From positions 1 to 49,413 of the forward strand of contig CAYWNA010000078.1 in the NCBI GenBank assembly GCA_964459305.1: DNA of 49,413 bases. The letters are read 5' to 3'. A program made the position numbers and the translations under genes. The stretch's first letter is position 1, and each line of letters starts with the position of its first letter. This document shows, one piece after another, positions 25,245 through 34,415 of the stretch. The notes below the pieces were generated by a model that had not been told where the DNA came from, did not search any database, and saw only the letters and a program-made list of their open reading frames with translations. Source of the stretch: CAYWNA01 sp964459305. Its GTDB lineage: Bacteria > Planctomycetota > Planctomycetia > Pirellulales > Pirellulaceae.

Positions 25245-26564
25245 TCACAGTACGTCCGACAGATCGGCGATGAACACCTGGCGTCGTCCTTCGGGAGCCC
25301 CGTTGAAGCAAACCTGTTTGAAATCGCGACTCCATGCGGGATGGGGATCCAATCGCAAAGTTCCGCGGCCGAGATCCCCTTTGCGGCCCAGTGTGTAGAT
25401 GTGACAAACTACCTCAACTTCGTCCGCCGCCGTATCTAGCAGCCGTATCGGAACCTCTTTGTTGGGCGGAACAACGCCTTCGGAAGAATAGGCGTCGGTG
25501 ACCAGATACTTCCCATCCGCGGTAATGCTCGGATGCCCGCCACCGGGGTGCTTTTCACTGATCACTCGAAAATCCGATCCGTCGTAACGATATTGACAGA
25601 ACAGCAGCTTCTTTCCATGGGGTCTCAAGTTCATGATCAGGTGTTCACCGTCCGGATGCCAATTGGGATGGTGACCGCCTTTACTCCAGAGGCGGTGATC
25701 GATAGCCAGCCGGATGTCACTGCCGTCGGTCTTGAACGTAAACACCGACAGCTTCTGGCGGCCCTTGGCTGTGGGAAGCGCGCGAAAGACTTCCATGATG
25801 CGCGTGTCTTGGCGATTGAACTTCGAGTGGAACAGGTAGCACACCACGTCCCCAAGAGATTGCGCATCCGGAATCCGCTCATACAGGTCGGCCACGCTGA
25901 CCAACAACTGCTTCTGGTTCGTCCGCAGGTCAGTCTTCCAAAGGCCCTCGTCCGGCGAAGCCTTTACCGTCAGACGCGGCACGTTCCTCCAATCGACCGG
26001 CACGCCGTAGCCAAACTGTGTGGAGTTCATCAGATCGAGTGGGAACCCGATCACACTCGACTCGTCGGAAGCGATGTGGTACATCGGGCCAGCGAACGCT
26101 TTCGCCTCGCCCGTTTCCAGGTCCAGTCGCACAGCCACGCCTCGGCCATCGATCAGGTCGTTGGTGTAGAGATGCCGGTCCGTTCGTCCCCAATTCAGAT
26201 TCGCTCCCAATTGGAAGCCCCATCCCTTGGTCGTGTAGACTGTTTCAATCGTATGTGATTCAAGATCGATAACACAGATGTCGGCCGTGTCGCCTGGGTT
26301 CGGCTGACGGTTCTGGAATGGGAATCGGGTCACCGCCAGGTACCGCTGTGAAGGGCTGAATGGGCAAACATCGTAGAAGGTGTGCAGATAGAAGCCGTCG
26401 CCGGGAGTCACGCAAGAGACGTTGCCAAATGTTTTCCCCGGACGGTATGGACGCACAGTAAACGACCGTTTCGACGAAGCCGGCTTCGCCACCGCCCAAA
26501 CGCCGGATCCGACCGTTGCCGCTACCAATCCGGCTGACGTGCGCAAGAAAGTTCTTCGTCTCAT
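25245..26564 (-). CDS. Oligogalacturonate lyase-like TolB-type propeller protein with Tat signal
   Basis: This 439-residue protein begins with RRRTFLRTSAGL, a twin-arginine export signal, followed by a hydrophobic stretch. The mature part is a seven-bladed propeller of the TolB/PL22 type, with LTND-like blades such as DICVIDLESHTIETVY and a histidine-rich segment GGHHPNWHPDGEHLIMNL near residue 305, where PL22 enzymes hold metal. GGGHPSITADGKYLVTDAY follows. These features suggest breakdown of unsaturated galacturonate disaccharides, but the enzyme role is inferred. The divergent Tat amidohydrolase is 75 bases away, so the two may share regulation. Confidence 0.72.
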   Translation of the reverse strand: MRRRTFLRTSAGLVAATVGSGVWAVAKPASSKRSFTVRPYRPGKTFGNVSCVTPGDGFYLHTFYDVCPFSPSQRYLAVTRFPFQNRQPNPGDTADICVIDLESHTIETVYTTKGWGFQLGANLNWGRTDRHLYTNDLIDGRGVAVRLDLETGEAKAFAGPMYHIASDESSVIGFPLDLMNSTQFGYGVPVDWRNVPRLTVKASPDEGLWKTDLRTNQKQLLVSVADLYERIPDAQSLGDVVCYLFHSKFNRQDTRIMEVFRALPTAKGRQKLSVFTFKTDGSDIRLAIDHRLWSKGGHHPNWHPDGEHLIMNLRPHGKKLLFCQYRYDGSDFRVISEKHPGGGHPSITADGKYLVTDAYSSEGVVPPNKEVPIRLLDTAADEVEVVCHIYTLGRKGDLGRGTLRLDPHPAWSRDFKQVCFNGAPEGRRQVFIADLSDVL

Positions 26565-26639
26565 CGTGGCATCCTCCTTCGTTTGACTGTATCGTAATGC
26601 TCGCAGTCTCTTGAATCCATACTTTAAGGAGTGTGAGTC

Positions 26640-27956
26640 GTGTCAGAAATCAAGCGAAGGGCATTCATGCGAACCACAGCGGCAGGTTTGGCGGCGAGTA
26701 CCTTTGCGTGTCAGGGCCTTCTGTCTGCGGCATCCGAAACCGCGGAGTCTACGGATAAGCATGAAGAATCCATGCGCGAGATGAGCGATGTGCGTCTCCA
26801 AGCAATGACCATGGAGCGCGTCGATACCCACAGCCACTGGCAGCCCAAGCAGGCTGTGCTCAAAGACATTGCCCGGGGATTGGCTGATTTCACGCAGAGC
26901 CCGGGCATGAGTTTCAGCCGGCAACTCGCCTTGGGCAGCCGGAAACTCTACGGGATCGACCCCGGTCTTTTCCTTCGGCCCGATTCGCCGGAGGACCTGT
27001 TCGAGAAGGCTGCCGCGCTCAGGGCGAAGGGACCAGCGGCTGCCTTAGAAGCTGCGTTGGATGCGGGCAACATCTCGATTCAATTCTGCTTTTCCGGCTT
27101 CAAGCCCCAACACGCCTCGCACGCGAAACTGTCTTCACGCCTACGGCTACTCGCTTACATCGATCAGGCCATCGCCGGTAGAGACCGAGCGTTCTGTCCG
27201 GACGGCCGGGACATGGAATTCAATTACTACGAGTCAATTGGCGGCCATTTCGCAGGACCGAAAACGCTTGCTGACTACCTGGACGCGTTGGACGCTGCCA
27301 TCGATTCTTGGCGGTCCCACGGAGTCGTGGGCATGAAGACGGCCTTTGCGTACACGATCGGCCTGAAGTTCAGCGACCCGTCTTTGGAGGAGGCACAAAC
27401 CGCATTTGCCAAGAAGCAGGATATGACTCCGGAGGAGATAGCAACCGTGCAGCACTACGCGTTTCGGCACGCGCTGCTTGCGTGTCAGCGTAACGAGTTG
27501 CCAGTGGTCGTGCACACGGGTTTCCAAATCTGGGGACACTCGGACCTCCGGCAGTCCAACCCGATGCATCTGCACAATCTTCTCGTCGACAAACGATACA
27601 AAGACATCACATGGGTGCTGCTTCATGGCGGCAATCCCTACGTGGGCGAAACGACCTACCTGGCACGCATGTTTCCGAATGTGAATATCGACTTCACTTG
27701 GATTTCCTGGATGACTCGAGCGCGGTTCCGAATGGCATTGGCCGAGTGGATTGAGATCGTGCCGCACGGAAAGTTCTGCTTCGGCTCGGATAGCAACTGT
27801 CCGGAGAGCATCGTCGGCACGGGCGAAATCACCCGCGAGGTCATCGCCAACGTCCTGGAAGATCTGATCGCCCGCCGCATCATTGACAAGAAAGTCGCCT
27901 TGGACTTCATCGAGCACACCTACGTCAAAACGCCGACTCGTCTGTTCCAGTTGTAG
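26640..27956 (+). CDS. Tat-exported amidohydrolase family protein
   Basis: This 438-residue protein starts at GTG 26640, with AAGGAG eight bases upstream. KRRAFMRTTAAGLAAS is a Tat signal. The TIM-barrel of the amidohydrolase-2 superfamily shows VDTHSH (His64, His66), VVVHTGF, WVLLHGGNP and CFGSDSN as the metal and catalytic positions. The organisation is close to that of uronate-isomerase-like and 2-pyrone-type amidohydrolases, but the substrate cannot be told. It lies among pectin-related genes, so a uronic or lactone substrate is an inference. Its divergent partner is the PL22-like gene. Confidence 0.8.
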   Translation: MSEIKRRAFMRTTAAGLAASTFACQGLLSAASETAESTDKHEESMREMSDVRLQAMTMERVDTHSHWQPKQAVLKDIARGLADFTQSPGMSFSRQLALGSRKLYGIDPGLFLRPDSPEDLFEKAAALRAKGPAAALEAALDAGNISIQFCFSGFKPQHASHAKLSSRLRLLAYIDQAIAGRDRAFCPDGRDMEFNYYESIGGHFAGPKTLADYLDALDAAIDSWRSHGVVGMKTAFAYTIGLKFSDPSLEEAQTAFAKKQDMTPEEIATVQHYAFRHALLACQRNELPVVVHTGFQIWGHSDLRQSNPMHLHNLLVDKRYKDITWVLLHGGNPYVGETTYLARMFPNVNIDFTWISWMTRARFRMALAEWIEIVPHGKFCFGSDSNCPESIVGTGEITREVIANVLEDLIARRIIDKKVALDFIEHTYVKTPTRLFQL

Positions 27957-28039
27957 GAAGCCGAGCCCCGGCGCAGGAATAAGTGGGGCAGGTTGCCTCC
28001 AGAAGGCGGCGACTCCCTGAAAACAGAAAGGTGATCGCC

Positions 28040-29179
28040 ATGAGACCTGCGTCAAGGTCGGCCAGCATCATGGTAGCGCTGTGGTTTGCCGCAACGGCAC
28101 AGTTCGGAGAGACTCGCGGTGAAGCGCTCAGGTTCCGGTCTCTCGGACAGCCAACAGCAGACAAAGAAGAGGTGGCGCGGGGAATCAACGAACTGATGCT
28201 CTTTCAGGATCGGCTGTACCTGGGCCACGGGGATTGGTACGAGGACACAGGTCCGACGGACGTTATCTACTACGACTTCGCTCAACAGGAATTCGTCAAC
28301 GAGTACACCGTCGATGAGGAGGCCATTGTCCGGTATCGACGGTACGGGAGTCGTTTGTATCTGCCTGGCGCGGATGCCACGGAGAGTTGGGAGTTCGGCA
28401 ATCTTTACGTTCACGAAGTTTCGGGCTGGAAGAAGCACCGGACGATTCCTCGGGGCCTGCATGTGTTCGACTTCGCAAAGTTCGCCGACCGATGGTACGT
28501 GGCCACCGGCAGCAACTTTGGCGATTCCGAGACGGGGCCGGCGATCGGCGCGATCTACTCTTCCGGGGATCAAGGGGTGACTTGGCGATACGAATTCACG
28601 ACCTCTTCGGCGTTTGGCGCCGTATACCGGCTAACGGCCCTGATGCCGTACAAGGGTCGCATATTCGCATTCGGATACGCGGACGGCCCGATGGCCCAAG
28701 AGTCGATTCCGGAGCAGAACCGTTCCGACACCGACATGCAGTATAATCGGGTCGCAGAATCGTTCGTCCACGACGGTGCCGGATGGTTCCGAGCGGAAAT
28801 CATTCCAGCCAGTCTTGTCCAGACGATCGAACCCCACGTCTTTGGCGACCACCTGCTGCTATGTGTACGCATCGGTCGCTATGGGGATCAGTTCAAGAAC
28901 CAGTGGCGCTTGTTCGCCCACGATGGAAGAAACACACGCCGCGTGCCACTGGAGTGCGATCGGATCGTGGACACATTGGTCAAGAACGACCGATTGATGC
29001 TGTTGTTGGAGCGTCAGGGGAAACACTTGCTGGCGGAATCCACCGACCTGGCCCATTGGACCTGTCGCGACCTTGGCCCCGATATCGAACGGCCGCTGTC
29101 GATCGAGTACGACGGCACATCTTACTACCTGGGTCTAACCGACGGCACGGTATTGGCCGCGACCGTGGCCGCCGATTGA
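28040..29179 (+). CDS. Secreted protein of unknown function, propeller-like
   Basis: This 379-residue protein starts at ATG 28040, with AAAGGTG upstream. The 19 codons before it do not fit a signal peptide, whereas residues 1-26 from this start do. I do not recognise the family. Regular blades of about 45 residues end in strands such as LYLGHGDWYED, WYVATGSNF, IFAFGYADGP and SYYLGLTDGTVLAATV, suggesting a beta-propeller similar to sialidase- or BNR-like proteins. There is no ASP-box of the usual form, though SSGDQGVTW is close to one. It follows the amidohydrolase on the same strand with a gap of 83 bases and may be cotranscribed. Confidence 0.65.
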   Translation: MRPASRSASIMVALWFAATAQFGETRGEALRFRSLGQPTADKEEVARGINELMLFQDRLYLGHGDWYEDTGPTDVIYYDFAQQEFVNEYTVDEEAIVRYRRYGSRLYLPGADATESWEFGNLYVHEVSGWKKHRTIPRGLHVFDFAKFADRWYVATGSNFGDSETGPAIGAIYSSGDQGVTWRYEFTTSSAFGAVYRLTALMPYKGRIFAFGYADGPMAQESIPEQNRSDTDMQYNRVAESFVHDGAGWFRAEIIPASLVQTIEPHVFGDHLLLCVRIGRYGDQFKNQWRLFAHDGRNTRRVPLECDRIVDTLVKNDRLMLLLERQGKHLLAESTDLAHWTCRDLGPDIERPLSIEYDGTSYYLGLTDGTVLAATVAAD

Positions 29180-29306
29180 TTTCGCCTATCCCGGCCCACT
29201 GCATCATGGCGTCGTTGAGACTTCGCTCTTGCACAGGAGGCAAAGGACGTCCCGATGGACATGGCCGACGGCGTCGAGCAAGTCCGCATGGAGCGGCATT
29301 TTGCTA

Positions 29307-32300
29307 TCAATGCCCGCTGCCCGGTGTGCCAAAGGACACAATCTCTCCGGACCGGCACGTGGCAAACAGCCGGCCGTCCTGGAACGCCAGATCGGTTACT
29401 TCGCTCGGCACTGGGGCGCTCCAGAGTTCCTTCCCATCAGTGGCGCGCGTTGCGTAGACCTTGGCATCTCCGCCCGATAACAACACGCCGCCTGCTTCGA
29501 TCAACACGTTCATCAAGGTACCTTCCCATGCTTTCCAAAGAAGACGCCTTGGCGAGGCTGTTTTTTCACTGGTCGATTGCCCCGAAGTGGCAACAAGATA
29601 TGGAGCGGCTTGACCATCTATTTTCTGGTTGGGCATATAGACGGCAGCATCGCCGATGATGGGCAGCCTCCCAGTGGCATTTTCGGCCACATACTTCACG
29701 TGCCACACATACTGCCTTCCGCGCGTGGTGGAAATCAGCCGATTGTTGGCCACCATGATCTCCGGTCCGCCGCGACGAGCACCAAACAGAACCGGCTCCA
29801 CGGCACGAGGCGTTCGTTCCGAGTTGCCGAGCTGGATCTGCCACGGAGCCGCCTCCGGGGTTGGAAAGCAGAGACGATCGTCACTCATGGTCACCGGTCC
29901 GCCTGGAACAAATGCATGCTTGAATTTCGCCACCGAATCGTTGAGCAGTTCCTCCCACCGCAAACGTCCCGTTCTTGCATCGAGGGCAAAGATAGCGGTT
30001 CCTTCGCTGGGCAGCCGACCCGCTGCAAAATACGCAATGCCGTCGTGAACCAGCACACCGCTGCCAACGGCCCAGAGGGAGGCATATCGTCCGTGGCAAA
30101 CCGCTCGGTCGGGCGCCACTGCGGCTCGGAACTGCCAGATCAACTCGCCGCTGTCGGCGCGCAGGCAGTGCACCCAACCGTCTTCGTCGCCCGCGTACAA
30201 CCTTCCTTGCCACAGATAGGGCGCTGCGGGAATCGAGGCGCCTGCAAGGTACTGCCATCTCTTGGCGCCGCTCTGAGCGTCCAAAGCGCAGACTTTCCCA
30301 TCCGCCGATCCACAGAAGACGAGTCCGTACCCGGCACAAGCGGGTGTGAGAGGTCCGGATAGCTTTTTGCGCCACAACGGTCTCAGAGGCAAAGCGACCG
30401 CCTCGGAACTCCGCCCGCTTCGTTCGCGGTCCGCACGCCAGGTTGCCCAAACCAGGCTTGTCTGCTCTTCAGGTATTGCTCGCTCAAATGCGGCGCCCTG
30501 GCGCAGACGTTCATTGGTAGGTATCGGATGCGGCGGCTCACCCGGACCCATTGCCAGGCTTCCTCGAAGGGGCGACGGGCATTGGCAGCCGGGCGCTTGA
30601 ATATAGAGCATCCCGAAAGCCGGAACGGCAGCAAAGGTGCAGGTTGGCCGGAAGCCGCCGAAGGAGACCTTCTGAGGAGTTGCCCCGGCCGTATTTTCCA
30701 TCGATGCCAAGTCTAGCACCGAGGTCTCTGTGGAACGGTATACCAGACAGTTGCTGGTCGCTAGAGAGGCGGTGCACTTCAGGGCCCATTTAGGCCGCGA
30801 CCATTTGCGAGTTCCGTTTCGCACATCGACGGCGGCCAGCCCTTTGTCGTGTTGACGCATTCCGTAGACCGTGTCTTTGGAGAAGCTGAATCCGGCGATC
30901 GTCAATCCGAAGTCGCAGTCGAACAAGCGGGACCCGTCGCGTGCAGAGAATGCTGCCAGTTCTCGCCTGTTATGACCGACTCTGAGCAAGTTGGCCCCGG
31001 AGTAGAAGCCGCCTCGTTTGTCGGTCAACGGCCGGTTGTACAAGATCCATAGCTTGTCTCGATAAGCGGCGCAACCCGCTATTTCGCTTCCTTCCGGCAG
31101 TCCGGTGTTTTTGCTTTCGGACCAGATTTCTTCGCCCGTGGCGGCGTCCAGTGCATGAAGACCGAACCGCGGGTCGCAATAGAAAAGCCGCCCGTCACAT
31201 ATTGTCAGCGAAGCCGTGACGGCCGGCGTGCGGTTGACCCACTTGAGATTCCCGGACTGGCGATCGAGCGCGAACACGGCCTTCGAGCGGCCTCGATAGT
31301 TCATGGTATTCCAGTCCACTTTTACGTTCGGCGACTGGCCCACGCCGCCGAACAGTGTGTCGCCGACGCAAGAAAGGTACAGCCACACGTCTCCCGCCTC
31401 GGACGAAGCCTCGGTGGGAATCGGCATGGATCGGCTGATGTCGCCACCGGTGAGATCGATGACGTGGCAAAACTGGCCGCCCAATAAGTAGAGCTTGTCA
31501 TCCTGAACTACGTAGTCCGAGCAGAACTCCCGATTGCTGTACATGCCGGGCGGTCGATCGATGGGCAGTTCCTTCTTTCCGACCTTGGCCCATAACTCGA
31601 CGCCGCTAAATGCATCGAGCACCTGGATGTACGGAGTGGTGTCTGGGTGGTCGGGATAAGAGAGTCCGGCGATGATGACACGGCCCCCGGCCAATGCGAT
31701 CCCGGCCGAAGCCAATCCCGGACGATAGCCCGCAATCCAATGCGGCCGATACGTGGTGTAGGGCATCTCGTCCCGGCTGGCGAGCGTATTGGCCGGATCG
31801 TGATTCCGGTGAGTCCACTCGTCCCAGCCCGGTGACGGTGGACGAGTAATCAAGGCCCACACACCATCGCTGTCAATAATCTCATAGGTCTTGATACTCG
31901 CCGTCTTCAGCCAATCTTCAAGTTGCCCGCGGGACAGCACGCTCCCACGCCGCGCCGCTGCGGCACTCTGGCCGACCACGGCAACTCCGTTCGGGCTGAG
32001 GACCCTGTAAATCTCCCTCGCATCGCGGCCGCGAAGCCCGCCCGTGAACTGGTCTCCGCATATCACAAGATTGGCCGAACGACTCGGATAGTCCAGTTGA
32101 TCGAGACGTCCGTGTTGGACGAGGATCCGGCCGCCGCATGACCCAGCGGCGTCGATATCCTGACGCAGCTTCTGGACCGCGTCCCAATCGGGCTCGACGC
32201 AATGGATGGTCAATTCAGTACTCCTGGCAATCTCCATCGCCAGACTTGCGTCGCCGGGACCCGCATCCAGGCCAATGCCTTTTTTCCACTTCAATTTGGA

Positions 32301-32453
32301 GGCGATCACGCGAGCGATGCTTGTCGCACCACGCTCGCCGCTAGGGTTACTCGTTTCCACGTCGGCGGCTGTGGCAGGAAACACACTGGCGCCGGACGCC
32401 AGAAAGACCAAGATCCACCCTGCCATCATCCGTATGGTGTTCGCGGTTTTCAT
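29307..32453 (-). CDS. Secreted SAM-methyltransferase / PQQ-type beta-propeller fusion
   Basis: This 1048-residue protein starts at ATG 32453; an in-frame TTG lies three codons upstream. A signal peptide covers about 1-30. Residues 40-205 form a class I methyltransferase domain. IGLDAGPGDASLAMEIA (60-76) is motif I, VEPDW holds the acidic ribose ligand at Glu87, and EIYRVLSPNGVAVV (147-160) is the late strand. From about 208 (GWDEWTHRNHDPANT) the rest is a double PQQ-like propeller, with blades such as VCALDAQSGAKRWQYL and VHCLRADSGELIWQF. A SAM-binding domain outside the cytoplasm is odd, since SAM is not expected there. The domain may bind another ligand or be a relic. It has a decayed paralogue at 11965-15012. 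Confidence 0.85.
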   Translation of the reverse strand: MKTANTIRMMAGWILVFLASGASVFPATAADVETSNPSGERGATSIARVIASKLKWKKGIGLDAGPGDASLAMEIARSTELTIHCVEPDWDAVQKLRQDIDAAGSCGGRILVQHGRLDQLDYPSRSANLVICGDQFTGGLRGRDAREIYRVLSPNGVAVVGQSAAAARRGSVLSRGQLEDWLKTASIKTYEIIDSDGVWALITRPPSPGWDEWTHRNHDPANTLASRDEMPYTTYRPHWIAGYRPGLASAGIALAGGRVIIAGLSYPDHPDTTPYIQVLDAFSGVELWAKVGKKELPIDRPPGMYSNREFCSDYVVQDDKLYLLGGQFCHVIDLTGGDISRSMPIPTEASSEAGDVWLYLSCVGDTLFGGVGQSPNVKVDWNTMNYRGRSKAVFALDRQSGNLKWVNRTPAVTASLTICDGRLFYCDPRFGLHALDAATGEEIWSESKNTGLPEGSEIAGCAAYRDKLWILYNRPLTDKRGGFYSGANLLRVGHNRRELAAFSARDGSRLFDCDFGLTIAGFSFSKDTVYGMRQHDKGLAAVDVRNGTRKWSRPKWALKCTASLATSNCLVYRSTETSVLDLASMENTAGATPQKVSFGGFRPTCTFAAVPAFGMLYIQAPGCQCPSPLRGSLAMGPGEPPHPIPTNERLRQGAAFERAIPEEQTSLVWATWRADRERSGRSSEAVALPLRPLWRKKLSGPLTPACAGYGLVFCGSADGKVCALDAQSGAKRWQYLAGASIPAAPYLWQGRLYAGDEDGWVHCLRADSGELIWQFRAAVAPDRAVCHGRYASLWAVGSGVLVHDGIAYFAAGRLPSEGTAIFALDARTGRLRWEELLNDSVAKFKHAFVPGGPVTMSDDRLCFPTPEAAPWQIQLGNSERTPRAVEPVLFGARRGGPEIMVANNRLISTTRGRQYVWHVKYVAENATGRLPIIGDAAVYMPNQKIDGQAAPYLVATSGQSTSEKTASPRRLLWKAWEGTLMNVLIEAGGVLLSGGDAKVYATRATDGKELWSAPVPSEVTDLAFQDGRLFATCRSGEIVSFGTPGSGH

Positions 32454-32557
32454 TCCTCGCAAAGTCCTTAGTCGAGAGTTCCGGTTAGAGAGTCTGCGTA
32501 CGAATCGGATCGGCGCGGTCGTCGTACAAGGTGCGGGTGTTCACTATCCCAACTCAG

Positions 32558-33739
32558 CTATTGAGGTCGAAGAGAGGGGTTGTCCTCTTCCGTAAGGTCG
32601 GTCGTTAGGCTTTCGGTGCGTTTGCTCAGAAGCGCGTGTGGGGCTTTCAACGTGTTGCCGTGGATGCGGACGTCTTTCGCTCCGTTCAGGGAAATGGCGG
32701 TTTCCGCTGCCGTGATCTGATTGTCGGCGATGGTTACGTCTTCGCCGGGCTGGCTGTTGTAGCGCGAGTTTCCCCAGACATACAGGCCGATCGGATTGCT
32801 TTCCGTCCCCTCGACAATGTTCCCGCGAAAGATAAATCCCTTGGCATAGCCGAACTGGACGACAGAACGGCCTTTCCCAACGCCTTTGATGATATTGTCA
32901 TGGACCACGAGGTTCGAGTTCCCGTTGCCGACCAGTCTGCCTTCGACGGTATTGCCGCGGATGATCATGCCGTCGACCCCGCCGGCCAAAATCGACTTCC
33001 GGCACTGGTTGTTTTCGATGATTACGTTCTTCAGCCCGCGAGCGTGTTCCACGTGGATAGTGGAACCACCGGGCTGGACCGAATGTTCCAGATCGCGGCA
33101 GCCGGTAACCAGGTAATCGCGGGCGTCGGGACTGCCGCCCATCTGGATGCCCTGGCGAATGAAGTTGCGCAGCGTGCAATCGCGCACGGTGACGCCGCGG
33201 CAATTGTAGGAAAAGGCCATACAGTCGCCGGAGAAGTTCTCCGCGAATACGTTCAGAACGGTGACGTTCTCGATCGGATGCTCTCGATTGTAGAACCAGA
33301 GGCCGGCGTTGTGTTCAGGAGTTTCGCCTTTGACGTATTTCGGATGCGTGTTCGATCCGTCCAGGTGAAGGTCGCGGATGACCACATTCCGCGTGCCCAT
33401 GGCGACGGGCGCTCCGATCATGCGCCAGAAGTTGGACTGGTTGACTCCGGGGTCAAACTTGAGAATCGAAGCAGTACCTTCGCCGCGTACCGTAGTATCG
33501 GGCGGGACTTCGAGGATCGGCGATTCGTTGTTGCGACGCGAGAGGATGAACGTACCGGCAGGAATGAGAACCGTGCCACCGCCGGCCTTCCCGCATGCGG
33601 CAAGAGCATTCTCGATCGCGGTGGTGTCGTCGGTCCGATCGTCGGACGTGGCGCCGAATTCGGTGATATCGAACTCCTTCCCCGAGAGCTGTGATCCGAC
33701 CAACACAGCCGCAACAAAGACAAGTGCGGAGCTTTTCAT
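32558..33739 (-). CDS. Secreted right-handed beta-helix protein (pectate-lyase superfamily)
   Basis: This 393-residue protein has a signal peptide (about 1-20). It opens with FDITEFGATSDDRTDDTTAIENAL, the start of the pectate-lyase-superfamily (PF12708) fold seen in phage tail spikes and planctomycete polysaccharide enzymes. The repeated short strands that follow (VVIRDLHLDGSNT, GVTVRDCTLRNF, NVIIENNQC, GMIIRGNTVEG and others) form the coils of the helix. The catalytic acids of polygalacturonases are not recognisable, so it may bind, lyse or isomerise a polysaccharide. It ends about 100 bases from the start of the methyltransferase-PQQ gene, on the same strand. Confidence 0.82.
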   Translation of the reverse strand: MKSSALVFVAAVLVGSQLSGKEFDITEFGATSDDRTDDTTAIENALAACGKAGGGTVLIPAGTFILSRRNNESPILEVPPDTTVRGEGTASILKFDPGVNQSNFWRMIGAPVAMGTRNVVIRDLHLDGSNTHPKYVKGETPEHNAGLWFYNREHPIENVTVLNVFAENFSGDCMAFSYNCRGVTVRDCTLRNFIRQGIQMGGSPDARDYLVTGCRDLEHSVQPGGSTIHVEHARGLKNVIIENNQCRKSILAGGVDGMIIRGNTVEGRLVGNGNSNLVVHDNIIKGVGKGRSVVQFGYAKGFIFRGNIVEGTESNPIGLYVWGNSRYNSQPGEDVTIADNQITAAETAISLNGAKDVRIHGNTLKAPHALLSKRTESLTTDLTEEDNPSLRPQ

Positions 33740-33811
33740 CTCGTCTCTCCAAAATGCAGGTGACTCACTTCAAATGATATCGCGCGAACGTTCCCGTCAC
33801 CATCCATTTGA

Positions 33812-34156
33812 CGCAACGCGGTTAGGTTATTCCAATGGGGCAAGCCGCACAAGAGCAGCGACCGGCAAGAGCCGCTACCGGACGAAGCGGTGCTCAAGAA
33901 GAACTTTGGTTTCGTCAGCTACGCCGTTCAGGACGATCGATTGCTCCGCCTGGTCGACCAACACGCGAAGTCGATTGTTGCGGTTCTTCCCGGCCATCTG
34001 CATCTGACGGGCGTTGTCACCCGCAACGGTGTGCATCACGTCTCCATTTCAGGGACGGCGAGTTATCCTTGTGATTTCGCGAGCTATGACGTGTTTCCCG
34101 ACGGGATCCGATTTCGCATCCACAACTTGCCTCAGCGGCTGTCGACGATCGACTGA
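33812..34156 (+). pseudogene. C-terminal fragment of a metallophosphoesterase
   Basis: An open frame after a stop at 33809-33811 reads LFQWGKPHKSS and then FGFVSYAV, VAVLPGHLHLTGVV and GVHHVSISGTASYP. The GHLHLTG part is the late metal-binding motif of calcineurin-like phosphoesterases, where the GHxH histidines bind the second metal. The N-terminal domain with DxH, GDxxD and GNH motifs is missing, and no normal start is available; GTG 33890 is the only in-frame candidate. I read it as the last third of a lost gene. Confidence 0.65.
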
Positions 34157-34240
34157 TGCCAATGACGACTGCCGATTGCTGGTCGCGGACTTGGGATGGT
34201 GGTACACTGAATCCCGACTCAAACTCTGGGAGCTGTGATC

Positions 34241-34383
34241 ATGTTCAAATGGGTTTGCTTTGGTACCGCGGTGCTTTTCGGGATAGCGGTCCTGGTGCTC
34301 CAAGTCAGGAACCGGTGACGCTGGAAGAGTTCATCAAGCAGCACCACGCCGAAAGTGCCGAACTGCCTCCTTTCGAGCCGTGA
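34241..34383 (+). pseudogene. Small membrane protein with a probable frameshift
   Basis: ATG 34241 opens 25 codons (MFKWVCFGTAVLFGIAVLVL...) forming a single membrane helix, ending at TGA 34316. In a different frame, codons from about 34310 to TGA 34381 read VTLEEFIKQHHAESAELPPF, a plausible acidic tail. Joining the two with one base shift gives a protein of about 47 residues. Whether this is a real mutation or a sequence error cannot be told. The helix alone could be translated as a 25-residue peptide. Confidence 0.45.
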
Positions 34384-34415
34384 TAGGAACAGCAACACGA
34401 AGAAAGGAACCCGCC

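Noticed and set aside
32636..33694. Plus-strand frame of 352 codons opposite the beta-helix gene
   Set aside because: It mirrors the repetitive coils of the true gene and has no family resemblance.
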